Positions 34,850 through 47,700 of a DNA stretch of 64,000 bases are shown here, one piece after another. The stretch lies in contig NC_134538.1 of assembly GCF_050624435.1 (NCBI RefSeq), forward strand, positions 121,493,937-121,557,936, written 5' to 3'. Origin of the DNA: Tenrec ecaudatus. Taxonomy: Eukaryota > Chordata > Mammalia > Afrosoricida > Tenrecidae. Position 1 is the stretch's first letter. The number at the start of each line of letters is the position of its first letter. Under the pieces are notes generated by a model. That model saw nothing but the letters and a program-made list of their open reading frames with translations. It was not told where the DNA came from and made no database searches. Position numbers and translations under genes: made by a program.

Positions 34850-35390
34850 AGATGCTGATATGATTCACCTCTAACTGTGAATAGGCTTCCCTGGAGCGCC
34901 AGCCTGACATGTATGAAATGAGCCCTCTGAGAAGCAGGAAGAGGGATCTTATTTCCAGCAAGAGCTAGGAGTTGAGCATGTCCTCTGGACAGCAGATCCC
35001 TGTGTAGTGAACCTCCTGGATCCAGAGAACAGCTACAATATCAGACGAGAAGCAGCAGACCCAGTAGCTAGAGTATGGAACAGATGGACTTCCCAACCCA
35101 CAGATCAAGTGAAGCCAAGTGCTTCTTTCTATAGAGGAGGTTGGCTAGTGGAGTAGGGTTCTTCTGGGTGTCTAAATTGGAAGTTGGGCTTGCTGACCCA
35201 CAGGAGTGGAGCTGAGTGCTCTAGGGCTGAGGGTACCCTGAGACACTTAATTCAAGAAGTTGGGTTTGCTGACTCATGGAGCTTAAACGGAATGGTTTAT
35301 TTATTAGCCGACTCGACAGAACTTTGTACAGCCATTGCAATAGTTATTAGAAACTAGTGAGTTATAGGATAGACTATTAAGTCAGCATAG
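34850..35390 (+). repeat. Unidentified repeat family R1, copy C
   Basis: Shows ATGAAATGAGCCCTCTGAG, CCTCCTGGATCCAGAG, CTTCCCAACCCACAG, and TTGGGCTTGCTGACCCACAG. An internal part of the right half is repeated (TTGGGCTTGCTGACCCAC / TTGGGTTTGCTGACTCAT). Confidence 0.6.
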
Positions 35391-35440
35391 TCACTCTGAG
35401 TTGGCACTGACTCAATGGCAGTGGGCGTGGCCTTTTGGTT
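35388..35440 (+). mobile_element. AfroSINE tail fragment
   Basis: TCACTCTGAGTTGGCACTGA then CTCAATGGCAGTGGGCGTGG; only the tail remains, after R1 copy C. Confidence 0.6.
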
Positions 35441-35444
35441 TTGA

Positions 35445-36010
35445 TCTGGTGGTCATGCAAAGGAACTTGGACTACAGAGATACAATTCTGGAGCACAGGA
35501 TGAATCCGGTGCCTGATGGGGATGCTATTCCCCACAATATGGACACGGTGTCCATTTTAATATGTAGTATTGTTTCAATAAACATGAATTCTTTGTGTGA
35601 AAATGCACAGATACTGGATACTTTGAGGGTTTTTTGTGTGTGTAAACTGAAGGTGTTAATTAAATGCCCGAATACTCCAGTCAATTCTAGCTCAAATCTG
35701 TATTGCTACCTGCAGATAGGACCTCACTGCCTGAAGTCTAGATTTACTAGTTATCTCAAATTCAACAAAATTCCATTTCTCCTTTGGGATTCCCTATGCC
35801 TATAGTCATCTTAACAGGAGCAGGAATTTTCCCATCGTAAACTCAACCTAAGAGTTGTGGCCTGTCCTTTCTGGGGGCATAACAGTCCCTGTGGGGGGGG
35901 GGGGGAAAGAAGATACGAAGACAAACATGTGCAGTTGACCCTTCAAATTCAAGAATTAAGCAGTTTCAACTCTTTTGATTGTTTACAGTTTATTTGAAAA
36001 TGATATGCTA
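35445..36010. other. No feature recognised
   Basis: A 134-codon frame at 35401-35805 begins inside an AfroSINE tail and has no family resemblance. Confidence 0.45.
35893..35905. repeat. G homopolymer run
   Basis: 13 consecutive G. Confidence 0.95.
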
Positions 36011-36027
36011 TTAAAGTATGTCTGGTG

Positions 36028-37188
36028 CATAAAGGTTAGCGGACAGACCTGGAATTACATATGCTTTTTAATTGTTTTGACTTTTAATTCAATCATTTCT
36101 TTTGTCTCCATTAATGTTGTTTAGCCTACCTATGGAAAATAGGCATGGGAAGCAAGCCCGAGGATAAAGCATCAGGACTGACAGTTCCAGAGGGACTTGT
36201 GGGAAAGAGGAGGCAGGGGAAAGGAGTGGTAAGCAAACAGCACCACAGATAAGGGAATAACTAGGGAAATAAAAAGCAACAGCGAGGAGGACGTGTTGGT
36301 GTTAGAGATTCCGGTGGTGTTGGAGCAACAATATAGCTGAGAGGAATGACTAAGAGGCAGAAGGGTGAGCATGATGGTGGCGCAGGAGAAAGAAAAAAGG
36401 AAACGGAGGAAAGATCTAGGTAGCAAAACTATGGATACAGGAATAAACGTAGGTGTGCACTTATGTAAATATATTAATAAAAATAGAGGCATTGGCCTAT
36501 GTATGTATATTTATATGGAAATACACTGAAGAAGTGGATGGATTTTGGGCCTCTCAAGCCCTCCCACAATGCAGTAACACTTTAACAACCTGCCATTCTG
36601 TGATGCTCACCTCCTGGTACCTGACTATCAAAAGATATAGTGTCTGGGGTCCTATAGGCTTGAAGTTAAACAAAGGGCCAATGAAAAACACAAATATTCC
36701 TCTGGTTCTATGAGGCTTCCTCACCCCTCACCCACCCTACCCCCACTATCATAACCCCAGTCCTGCCTTTCAGTTTTGGCTAAACCACAGCATGTACACT
36801 GGTACAGAAAAGAGCTCATGGCACACGAAATCCAGGTCAGATAAACACCTCAGGTACAACAATGGGAGTAGCGATACCGGTAGGTAGGGGGAGGAGGGGA
36901 GAGAGGGGGAACCGATCACAATGATTGACACATAACCTCCCTCAACCCAAGAGGCACGAATAACAGAAACATGGGTGAAGGGAGACAGCGGTCAGTGTAA
37001 GGTATGAAAATAATAAAGGGGTAATGAGGAGGGGAGGGAGGGAAAAAAGAGGAGCTGATACCAAGGGTCCAAAGAGTAAATGTTTAGAAAATGATTATGG
37101 CAACATAGATACAAATATGCTTGATACAAGTGATATATGGAATGTTATAAGAGCTGAAGGAGCCCCCAATAAAATGATTTTAAAAATA
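36028..37188 (+). mobile_element. L1 3' UTR fragment
   Basis: Flanked by TTAAAGTATGTCTGGTG (36011-36027) and ATAAAGTATGTCTTGTG (37189-37205), a 17-bp duplication with two mismatches. The copy is more diverged than others and the module is largely deleted. Confidence 0.85.
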
Positions 37189-37394
37189 ATAAAGTATGTC
37201 TTGTGAATGTCAAGGGTCTACTGAATTTTCATTTCCATATCTAAGACCAAATATATGAGAAAACTGAAATGCTAAGGAATTAACAAAGACCATTTAGCTT
37301 AAAAAGTTAATGCAGAATTATAGCAGGTTGTTCATAACCATCTTCCTTTTTACTAATGTATTTGTTTATTCCACTTCACTCTGAACTAATGTTC

Positions 37395-37598
37395 GTCACT
37401 GTTCGTAGACAGAGAGAAGACACCACGAGAGTCGCTGCATCAACCTCTCTCAGTGGGGTTTACACTCAGACTGTGTTTAGCAGAGCCTAAGTGTTGGTCA
37501 CTGTTCGTAGACAGAGAGAAGACACCGCGAGAGTGGCTGCATCAACCTCTCTCAGTGGAGTTTATACTCAGACTGTGTGTTTAGCAGAGCCTAAGTGC
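37395..37598. repeat. Tandem duplication, ~102-104 bp unit, two copies
   Basis: GTCACTGTTCGTAGACAGAG begins at 37395 and again at 37497. The two units differ by a few substitutions and a 2-bp GT insertion in the second. Downstream of the PTPN12 3' UTR. Confidence 0.92.
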
Positions 37599-37894
37599 CA
37601 GATGTGCAATGGGAAGAAACCAGTCTTTTTCCCAGCTTCATTTCTGCTTGGTGTTCCACTAAAATCCTGGCAACTAACAATGAGAACGATAAGAAGACTG
37701 CTTCAGGTTGACTCAAGGATAAAGTATTTAGACTTGCAAAGTCATAAGGAAGAAGGCGCTCCCTATTCCTGAAGTAAAAGATTAAGTTCCACTCATGTCA
37801 GCAGTTTAAAAATTAAGACTAACCCAGCTGGAAGGCTGGCAGCATTAGGTCCAACTTCCTAAAATTGAGCAATGAAAACCCAAGGCAACAGATA

Positions 37895-38670
37895 GGCACT
37901 GTAAAATGGTTTGTTTTTTTAATGGCAGGTCAAATATCCTGAAACACATATATTTCCGATCATCTTCTAACCCCGTTGCGTTCAAATATTAAAGTAACAC
38001 ACACAAGCTAAGAGAATTCAATATTGTTCCAAGGCACTTACTGAATCTCCATGACTACGTGAAAACAAACGGTGGACACTTAAGACAGTATATAATATAA
38101 AAATAACCTTTTGCTTACAATTTACAAAATGTATTATTATTACAATCTTTGATCTCTGATAACCTGCAATGCTGGCTGCATGAATCCAGCAATTTTAAAT
38201 TCAGAAACTATTTTCTAAAATTTCAGGGCGAATAATTTACAAATAAGGTACACAAAGATTTAGACCATGCAGAAATTTCTTACATCTTCTGTTAATAATA
38301 TAACTGCAACTTTATCAAATGATATATCTACTTGCCCTGTACAAATACAAAATAATGCATACTTGATAAACCATTAGCAAAAGAGTAGTCTTACACTCAA
38401 TTTATCATAAAAGTATTACTATATTAACAAGTCTACAAGCAGCGTGTAACAGGGTTAAGAGACATTAAGGCAATAATACTTGAAGTTACAAAATAAACCA
38501 TATGTAATACTTTTTCCTAATTGTAGTATAGGCAGGTAGATCGTTCCCGCAAAAACTTGTAACAGTCTGCGCTGCTGTTAGTCCCACATTTCTCAGATGG
38601 AGTACTAATCTGGCTTTCAGTGGCACTTGAATTTTCCAGTAGAATTTAACATGCCTCCTAACTCCCTGAA
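37895..38670 (-). other. PTPN12: PTPN12 3' UTR (probable extent)
   Basis: AT-rich, free of obvious repeats, and lying directly after the PTPN12 stop. A candidate poly(A) signal on the minus strand is ATTAAA at 37922-37917, which would give a 3' UTR of about 770 nt. No transcript evidence is available here, so the end is an estimate. Confidence 0.5.
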
Positions 38671-38732
38671 TCAGGTCCATTCTGAAGGTGGATCTCTTGG
38701 TCCTTTGGGCTTTCCACAGCGATTACCAAAAC
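38671..38732 (-). CDS. PTPN12: PTPN12 exon 18, C-terminal homology tail and stop
   Basis: The last coding exon begins after CTCTAG and contributes 62 bp. It encodes the near-invariant CTH tail ending PPSEWT and then TGA at 38673-38671. In this phosphatase family the CTH tail docks PSTPIP adaptors that recruit WASP. The 3' UTR follows toward lower coordinates. Confidence 0.96.
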
Positions 38733-41700
38733 CTAGAGTCAAAATAACACAATAACTGGTAAGTGTTTTGAGTTATAGTCAATTAACACAGCCCTCTTTC
38801 AGCCATAATCCCTTATGTGATACAATTCTGGGCTTTACAGCCTGTGGCTATTATGCCCTTTTGAAGAGCATTATCTGCTAACAAACGGGTAGGATGGAAT
38901 TAAGACCTGACCTTAGTAGAGGGTGTGAATCAGGCCACATTCTTTGTTTAATGGTTATTTTGATTCCTGTGCTTGTAGTGAATGTAAAGAATGATGTGCT
39001 CTGAGAGGAGAAAAGCGGCTTCTGGAGTGATCTGGGGAAAGGACTGGCTGACTTGGTTTAGGAGGAGACTAATGTCTATTGGAGTCATTCTCCCAGGGAC
39101 CCAGGTCAGATGTGTATAAGTAAGAGATAGTCTAGGAGTGGAGACGAGAGTATTATATTTGGGTATTATTTCCTTAAATTTTCATGGGTTTCTGTGGGGC
39201 ACTGCAGAACTCAGGAACCTGCAGGAACATATTCAAGAGAGGCGTGCGGAGGGGCGGAGGGGGGGTGGAGCCAAATAGCATCATGGAAGAGTTAGACATC
39301 TGTGACATCATCGATCACAAACTCCATGGGACTAGCCGAATATTAATTCTTCTAAAAGACATTATTACCACAGTGGTCAGCAAATAACGAAGCTACCAAA
39401 TTCCTATCTCAACATCTTCACTTTTAGGAGTAAATAAATTTTCACATGGGAATTTAGGATTTAAACCAAAGAAAACTCAAATTATTCTTAGCTCAAGAGC
39501 CAATGTAAATTTGTTTGGGAAATTGAAATAGCTTCTTTAATAAAAAAATTATACTAAGCTTCTGTGATCTAAAGACAACAGTTATACAATTCGAATATGG
39601 CAAAGAGAAACATATCAGAGCTAATACTATGAACGCCTAATTTGTGGAAGACTATGGAAGACAGTGGGATCCCCAAACGCCTCTAGTCAGACTGAGCCCC
39701 TGGCAGATCACTCTAGCCACAGGCAAGTCTCAAACAGCCTTCCTATCTGGCAGAGATCACTGTAACCTTGATTATGCTGGATCAAACTCAATACTTGTCC
39801 AGTTTACCTCGCTAAAAACCCGACCTGAATTTCTTCTGGGTGCAAGAATCTCTTACATGTTCCACGACAGAAATCTCTTCTCTGGCATTCTGAATGTCAT
39901 GAGGGTCTTTTTCCTTCCTGCTTACTCATTATTTGTATTGTTTATCTTTATATTGTTTTATCTTTACTACCTGAGTTTGATTTTATGGTTTCTGTCAGGT
40001 TCCCAGCTGTGAAGCACAGGAGAGACTGCCTCTTAACGATAACGGAATAAAGGGTTTACAGAGGAGGCAGGAGTGGCTGCGTGGGTGACAGGAAGAGAAA
40101 CAGGGCTTCTGGAGTGAAAACGGAAGGGGGAGGGAGCACTAGAGCTGATTGTGAGTGCACAATTCCTTTTATTTTATTGTTCTGCACAATTCATTTTAAA
40201 GGCAATTTAACCAGGGGTGAGCGTGTGTTCTAAAATTGATGTGGTAATGATTGTATGATTCTTCTTGATATGACTGAATGACTGAAATATTGAATTGTAT
40301 GATATGTAAATTATGTTCCAATAAAACTATTGGGAAAAATAAGTGAAAAATAAATTTTGTCACAATGTTAGAAAAAGATCTAAGCTATTTTACACAAATA
40401 AAATATTTTGGTCATGTATTGCAGTTTTTTATATTTCCTATTCCAACAGCAACTAACAAGTTTTCGTCTCAAGGTAAAACAGAAGAATTAAAAAAAAAGA
40501 GAAATAATTTATTTCATGATTAATTCCAAGGTACTTTATTTTAGCTGTTTTAATTTTGTTAAGTCTCATTTTAGTACCAAAATTATAAAACAAAGTCTGG
40601 TCAACTTTGCTCTAGGGAAATTCTGTTATGACCTTTTCTCATTCTTGTCAGCATTTGCTACTTAAAAGTTTTTAATTATATATTAAAATTACCAATATCT
40701 GTGGCTTCAGTGGGACTTTCTGATACTTTATCTTTGTCACTCAAAGTCTCTGTGTGAACACCTCCTGCTGAATGACCTAAAACGTAAAACAAAGACCTTG
40801 TGAATCATCATTTACAGCATTTATCTTGCCCAGCACCACGCACAGGACACTTTAAATGACTTAATGTGGGAAATGAGTTACAAACACAGTGACTGCCCTC
40901 GGACATCAAGCTCAGGAGTCACGTGAGTGCTCGGAAGGGCACCTAAAAGCCTGCAGTGGTTTTGCAATGTGAACAATCTTGTTGTCTTCGCTTTTGTACA
41001 AGCACACCAAGTTCACTTCAAACCACTTCATTTTTATGAAAGCCCTCCATTAGGACATGTTTCTGCTACATGAAAGAAATCCGGAAAGGATGTTGCCCTC
41101 TTTTCTAGGGGGTGGGAGTGAAAACTAGTATTCCGAGTTCTGCAGCCGACTGTTGAAGAGGCAGCACTCCTGAGCAGCATGACTGGTGTCACCACGTTCC
41201 TGCCTGGGACCACACTCAGCCTCCTGCCTCAGCAGCGCACACCACAGAAAGGGGCTTCACAACGTTTATGAAGAAACGGACATTCAAGATAATGGAAATT
41301 TTCTGTGAAAAATTTTAAGCACCTGCCTTCCTCCTCCCTTCCCTACCACCCCCCGCCAAGTTAATGTAGGTTGTATGTGCTATTTGATTTAATTTGATAG
41401 GTTATTTTAGGGGTCTGGGAAAGCTCAAATTTTCTTTCCCATATAAACATATGATAATTGCTTAATTGCTTTTTTGCTCTACCCTACTTGCCGTATGAAA
41501 GGGTTCACAGTTTGGGAAATCTGTGTAATAAACTTAGATCAAGGCATATTATATTGTCTTGAAGTAATTGTATATGTAGCTATACATGTGCTCTAAGATA
41601 ATTACAAACAGAGATGTCAAATTTCAATCAATGACAAATAAGTTCCTAATTAATTATTGCTACCTAAATGCAGTTGATTCTTTGACAGGCTTCTATCTAT

Positions 41701-44700
41701 TCCTAAGATGTTCTGGTGGCTCAACAGGTAAGCGCCGGGTTGCTAACTGAAAGGTCAGTGGTTTGAACCCACCAGTGGCTCCATAGGAGACAAATGTGGC
41801 AGTCTAATTCCAGGAAGCTTACAGTCTTGAAATCCTTGTACAGCAATTTTACTCTGCCCAGTAGGGTTGATATAAAGTCAGAACTGAGTCCCTGGCAACC
41901 AATCTGGTTTGGTTTTCATCCATTCCTACCCTAGCACTCTTGTTAACTTTTTATATTTGAAATAGGAATGAATTCTTTAGTGGTGCCCTAATACATTTAG
42001 AGTTTAGAATGTTGTTTTGTCTTTTGTAATTCTTCCATGATCCATGCACTCTTTCAAAACCTCTTATCAAGTCCCTTATACCTTGTATGGAACCTATATG
42101 GCTACGGAATAGAAATCAAGCCAAAGATAGCCGGTGCGCTCAAAGCGCTTGTAATAGCCTAGTTAGGAACCAGCAATCCCTTTCCAGGAAGAGCTGGGAA
42201 AAAAACACCACAGAACCCATGGCCGTTTAGTCAGTTCCCGGACACACAGTGACCCTTGATGGTAAAGCAAGTGAAAGTGCCCAGAGCCAGACGGTGATCA
42301 CTTGTACAGAAGCTGCCGAGCACATCTTTCACCACAGCATAGGTGAGGGCGTCTCGGTTTCAACCACTGACCTCCACGTTTCACCTGAGTGCACGATCAC
42401 TGTGTCATCAGGGATCCAATAGCTATTTTTTTAAAAGCTATGATGGGATACACAATATATATTTTTAAGTTTTACTGTCAAATATGGGGTCTGTTACATA
42501 ATCATTGATTTTCAAAATGCACAAAAAAATATTCTTTGCTCATGGTGAAAACGAAAATGGACCAAGGGCAGGGTTTTCTCTGTGGATTATAGTTTGCCCA
42601 TCCCTGGTCTAATTAACAGTGTGATAATAAACTAGTTAATATAATTGTGATAATTTTTCAAGAAAAACAGAGTACACAGTGGGGACACAGAAGAAGAGGA
42701 TCAGGGTTCAGCTCTTGGCAGTGAGGCACCTCAGGCCAGCTTCTAGGGAGTAGAGGCCTTGATTTTCTCATCTAAAATAGGTGTTTTATACTGACAAAGA
42801 TTGCTGATTTCAGAAGAAAATTAGTAAATTCAAGAGAACTAGAAAGGGTAATAACTAGATTACCGTATATACTTGAGTATAAGCTAACCGAAATATCAGC
42901 AAAGGCACCCAATTTTACCACAAAAACTGCATTAAAAATGTGCTGGAAGTCAGCAAGACAACCCTACTAATGGCAAAAGAAAATAAATAATAAAAATCAG
43001 GGCTGAGATTCAGGGGAGGGAAAATAAGATAACTACGGAAAGTTACTACTGTTAAAAGTTGGTTCTTTGAAAGGATAAACAGAATCGACAGACCACTGGC
43101 AAACCTAACCAAAGAAAGGATGGAACAAATTCCAATAGCAAGAATAAGGGATGAAAGTGGGGACATTACAACAGACCCTAATGAAATCAAAAGAATAATT
43201 ACACAGTACTACATAGGACTGTACTCCAGTGAATTCAACAACTTGGAAGACATGGACAAATTCTTGGAAAAACAATCCCTCCCTAGACTATCCTCGATGG
43301 ATATCAAGAATCTCAACAGACCCACAGCAATAGAAGAAATAGGCTAGGTTCTCAAGGATTGCCATCCAAAAAATCCCCTTCACTGGAGAATTCTACCAAG
43401 CATTTAGGTAAGAACTAACACCAATCCTACACAAACTCTTTCAGAACATAGAAAAAGACAGCGAACTCCTTCTATGAAGCTAGTATAACTCTGATACCAA
43501 AACCGGACAAGGATCCCACAAGAATCGATAACTACAGACCAATATCCCTAATGAACACTGATGCAAAAATCCTTAACAAAATACTGGCCAATAGAATACA
43601 AAAGCATAAAAAACAAATAATTCACCACAACCAAGCGGGATTCATACCAGAATGGTTCAACATCTGAAAGACCATTAGTATAATTCGCTACATTGACATG
43701 AAAAACTGCCATACTTACCTGGCAGGGGAGATACCATGATCATGACATGAAAAAGTATAAGAAAGAACCACTTGATAATATCGATAGATGCAGAAAAAGC
43801 ATTCGACAACATTCAAAACCAATTCCTCTTTATGACACTTGAGAAGATAGAAATGGAAGGAAAATTCCTCAAGGCAATACAAACTATATGAAAAAACAAC
43901 ACCCAGAGTGGTAGTCAAAGGAGAAAAGACTAACACAATCTCACTGAAAAAGGAGACCAGACAAGGATGCCCCTTGTCACTACTCTTATTTAACATCATG
44001 CTGGAGGTTTTAGATAACAGCATAAGGCAAAGAAAAGACATCAAAGCATTCATCTGGGGAAGGAAGAGGTGAAACTATCATTATTTGCAGATGATATGAT
44101 TTCACATAAGGAAAATCCCAAAAACTCCACAAGAGAATACTGGCAGCAATAGAGGAGTTTGGCAGAGTGTCAGAATACAAGATCAATAAACAGAAGTCCA
44201 TCAGATTGCTATACACATCGGATAAGACCACAGAAGAGGAGATCAAAGAGGTGGCACCCTTCACAACAGCCAAACACAAATTGAAATATCTAGGGATATA
44301 CCTGACTAAAAGATCTATATGAGGAAAACTACAGAACACTATTACAGAACACTATAATAAGAAACCAAGAGTGACCTCAAAAAATAGAAGAATATCCCAT
44401 GCTCGTGGATTGGAAGGCTCAATATACTAAAGATGTCAGTTCTGCCCAAGGCACTATGTAAGTTTAATGCAATCCCGATACAATTAAACTCACCTTTCTT
44501 CAAAGAAATGGAAAAACTGATTACCAACTTCATACGGAGAGGGAAGAAGCCCAGAATACAGTGGGAGGGCTTGCTTTACCTGACTTTAGCACATACTATA
44601 CAAGCACATGTGTCAAAATCGCATGGTATTGGCATAATGAAAGATACTCAGACCAATGGAAAAGAATTGAAAACCCACAAATAAAATCATCAGCATACAG

Positions 44701-47700
44701 ACAACTGATCTTTGATAAGGGCCCAAAAAATATCCAATGGGAAGCAGATATCCTCTTTAACAAGTGGCACTGGGAAAAGTGCCTATCTGCCTGCAGAAAC
44801 ATGAGGCAAGACCCTAATCTCACTCCATGCACAAGGATAAACTCAAGGTGGATCACAGAACTTGAAGTAAACCTCCAAACTATCAGGGCCATCAATGAAG
44901 GAATTGGGACAAACATGAGAACCTTGGCGCAGGGCATACATGGGCTATCAGAAATACGGAAGGACATAGACACAGAGGAGGCACAAACTGACAAGTGGGA
45001 CATACTAAAGATAAAACATCTGTGTACATCAAAAGAATTCACCAAGACAGTAATAAGAGAGTCCACCACGGACTGGGAAAACATCTTCAGCAATGACACA
45101 TCAGACAAAGGCCTTATTACTAAAATCTACAATACTCTTCTAGCTTCCAAAAAGAAAAAAACTAATTGCCCGCTGAGAGTGGGCAAAGGACCTAAACAGA
45201 AGTTTCACAAGAGCAGAAATCTGAATGGCCAATAAAGATGAGAAAAATGTTCCCAATCTTTAGACATACAAGAAATGCAAATAAAAACAACAAAAAACCA
45301 CCTAACACCCTCAAAGATAGCCCAATTCAAAAAATCAGAAAGCAACAAGTGTTGGAGGGGCTGTGGGGAGACAGGAATTCTCATACACTGCTGGTGGGAC
45401 TGTAGGGATGTAGGTATGCACAACCACTATGGAATTCGATCTGGCAATATCTAAAACAGATGGAAATCGAGCTACCATGAGACCCAGAAAGCCCCCTACT
45501 GGGCATATACCCAGAAGAGGCAAGAAACAAACGACAACTAGACATCTGTACTCAAATGTTCATTGCGGCACAATTCACACTTGCAAGGAGTTGGAAATAA
45601 CCAATATTTCGAGCAACTGACGAGTGGTACATACATACAATGGAGTACTACACATCGCTAAAAAGCAGTGATGAACGTATGAAGCATATCGCCCCATGGG
45701 AAGAACTGGAGGAAATCATGCTAAGTGAAGTAAGGATGAGTACCACATGAGTCCATTGAAGTAAGCGTAAAAAAAACGCAAAAGGGGCACAGGGAAAAAG
45801 CTACTATATACAAACATTCCTGGGGCGAGTCCCAGGTAGTATGGTAGTATGGTAGTATGGTAGGGGCCAGACATGTGGTAGGGGGCGGGGAGAGGTAAAA
45901 AATAAAAAAAAGAAATGGGTAGCAGGGGAACAGGGCACTAACCCACTGAAGGGGAGGATATTGTTTATATCTCCACAGGGAAAGAGAGACCAGACTTCAA
46001 CCCGGTGCTGCAAGATGTGAATGCAACATGCCGGCATGGAGTAGGGAGCCAGTGGAGAGGTCTGAGGGTCCGTCCCCAATCACAACTACGTGGACTGCTG
46101 CCCCTCTGCCCAGAAGAATTTATATCAAAGGAAGCACTGAAGCTGCAGCTCAGGGAGAGGGACATGTCTGATCAGAGCAGATGAAGGGAGAGGAAGAGAG
46201 TGGAGCACATCCTGGCCCACCACGCCTTGACGACGATATTCCCACTCAGAGCAGCCAATCTACAGAGATGACCATATGGCCTGCCCCCACTATGAGACAC
46301 AACATTACTCACTGATCCATAGCCCTACAGGGGACAACACTGGAGATAGCCCTACAGGGGACAACACTGGAGTGTGGGAATTGTGCCCGGTCTGATCCCA
46401 CCACACACCGAGGGAAAACACTAAGGGAGTGCAACAGAACAGCAAGGGGAACAGAGCAACAAAGAGTCCCCAGGGAATACTAAAAATAGACTTTGGGGCC
46501 AGGGCTTTGCACCCCATCAGACTTGACCGGAAAACACTCCTAAAGGCCAACAAACAGTCCTTGAACTTACTAGAAACTTTTCTTTTTTGGTTGTTGTTTT
46601 GTTGTAGGATGGTTTTTGATTTTGTTTTTGTCATTGGCTTTTTGTTGTCATTGTTTTGTTTTCTTTTGCTGCTTGGTTTTGCTCTGTCCTGTTTTGTGCA
46701 CGTTATTATCTCCGCAGGTCTGTCTAAATAAGAAAGGCTGGATGAACAATCTGGAGGAGAAAACAGGACTGATGATTCCAGGGGGAAATGGGAGAGGGGA
46801 AGGTGGGGGGAAAAGTTGTGGTGTTAACAAAGCCACAGACAAGTGAACAAGAAGTGATCCAAATTGTTGGTGAGGAGGGTATAGGAGGCCTGGTAGGGTG
46901 TGATCAAGGGTAATGTAGCCGAGAGGAATTACTGAAGCCCAAATGAAGGCTGAGCATGATAGTGGGACAAGAGGAAAGTCAAAGGAAATAGAGGAAAGAA
47001 CTAGGAGGCAAAGGGCATTTATAGGGGTCTAAATAAAGACATGTACATATGCAAATATATCTATATATGAGGGTGGGAAAATAGATCTATGTGCATATAT
47101 TTATAGGTTTAGTATTAAGATAGCAGAAGGACATTGGATCTCCACTCAAGTACTCCCTCAATGCAAGAGAATACTTTGTTCTATTAAACTGGCATTCCAT
47201 GATGCTCATCATCTTCCTGACACGATCGCTGAAGACAAATGGATGCATAAGCAAATTTGGTGAAGAAAGCTGATGGTGCCCAGCTCTCAAAAGATATACC
47301 ATCTGGGGTCTTAAAGACTTGAAGATAAACAAGCGGCCAACTAGCTCAGAAGTATCAAAGCCCACATGGAAGAAGCACACCAACCTGTGTGATTACAAGG
47401 TGCCGAAGGGATGAGGCATCAGGCATCAAGAACAAAAAATCATATCATTTTGTGCTCACCTCCCCAATAGGATCACTGAAGGCAAATGGGTGCATAAGTA
47501 AAGCTTATGTGGTGAACAAAGCTGATGGTGCCCGGCTATCAAAAGATATAGCATAGGGGGGGTCTTAAAGGCTTGAAGGCAAACAAGCGGCCATCTAGCT
47601 CAGAAGCAACAAAGCCCACATGGAAGAAGCACACCAGCCTGTGCAATCATGAGGTGTCGAAGGGATCAGGTATCAGGCATCATCAGAACAAAAAAATCCT

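Noticed and set aside
42510..42620. Possible hAT/Charlie fragment (AGTTTGCCCATCCCTGG)
   Set aside because: Only a short terminal-like stretch; not enough to call.
44596..45108. 170-codon minus frame
   Set aside because: It is the antisense shadow of the L1 ORF2 C-terminal frame on the plus strand.
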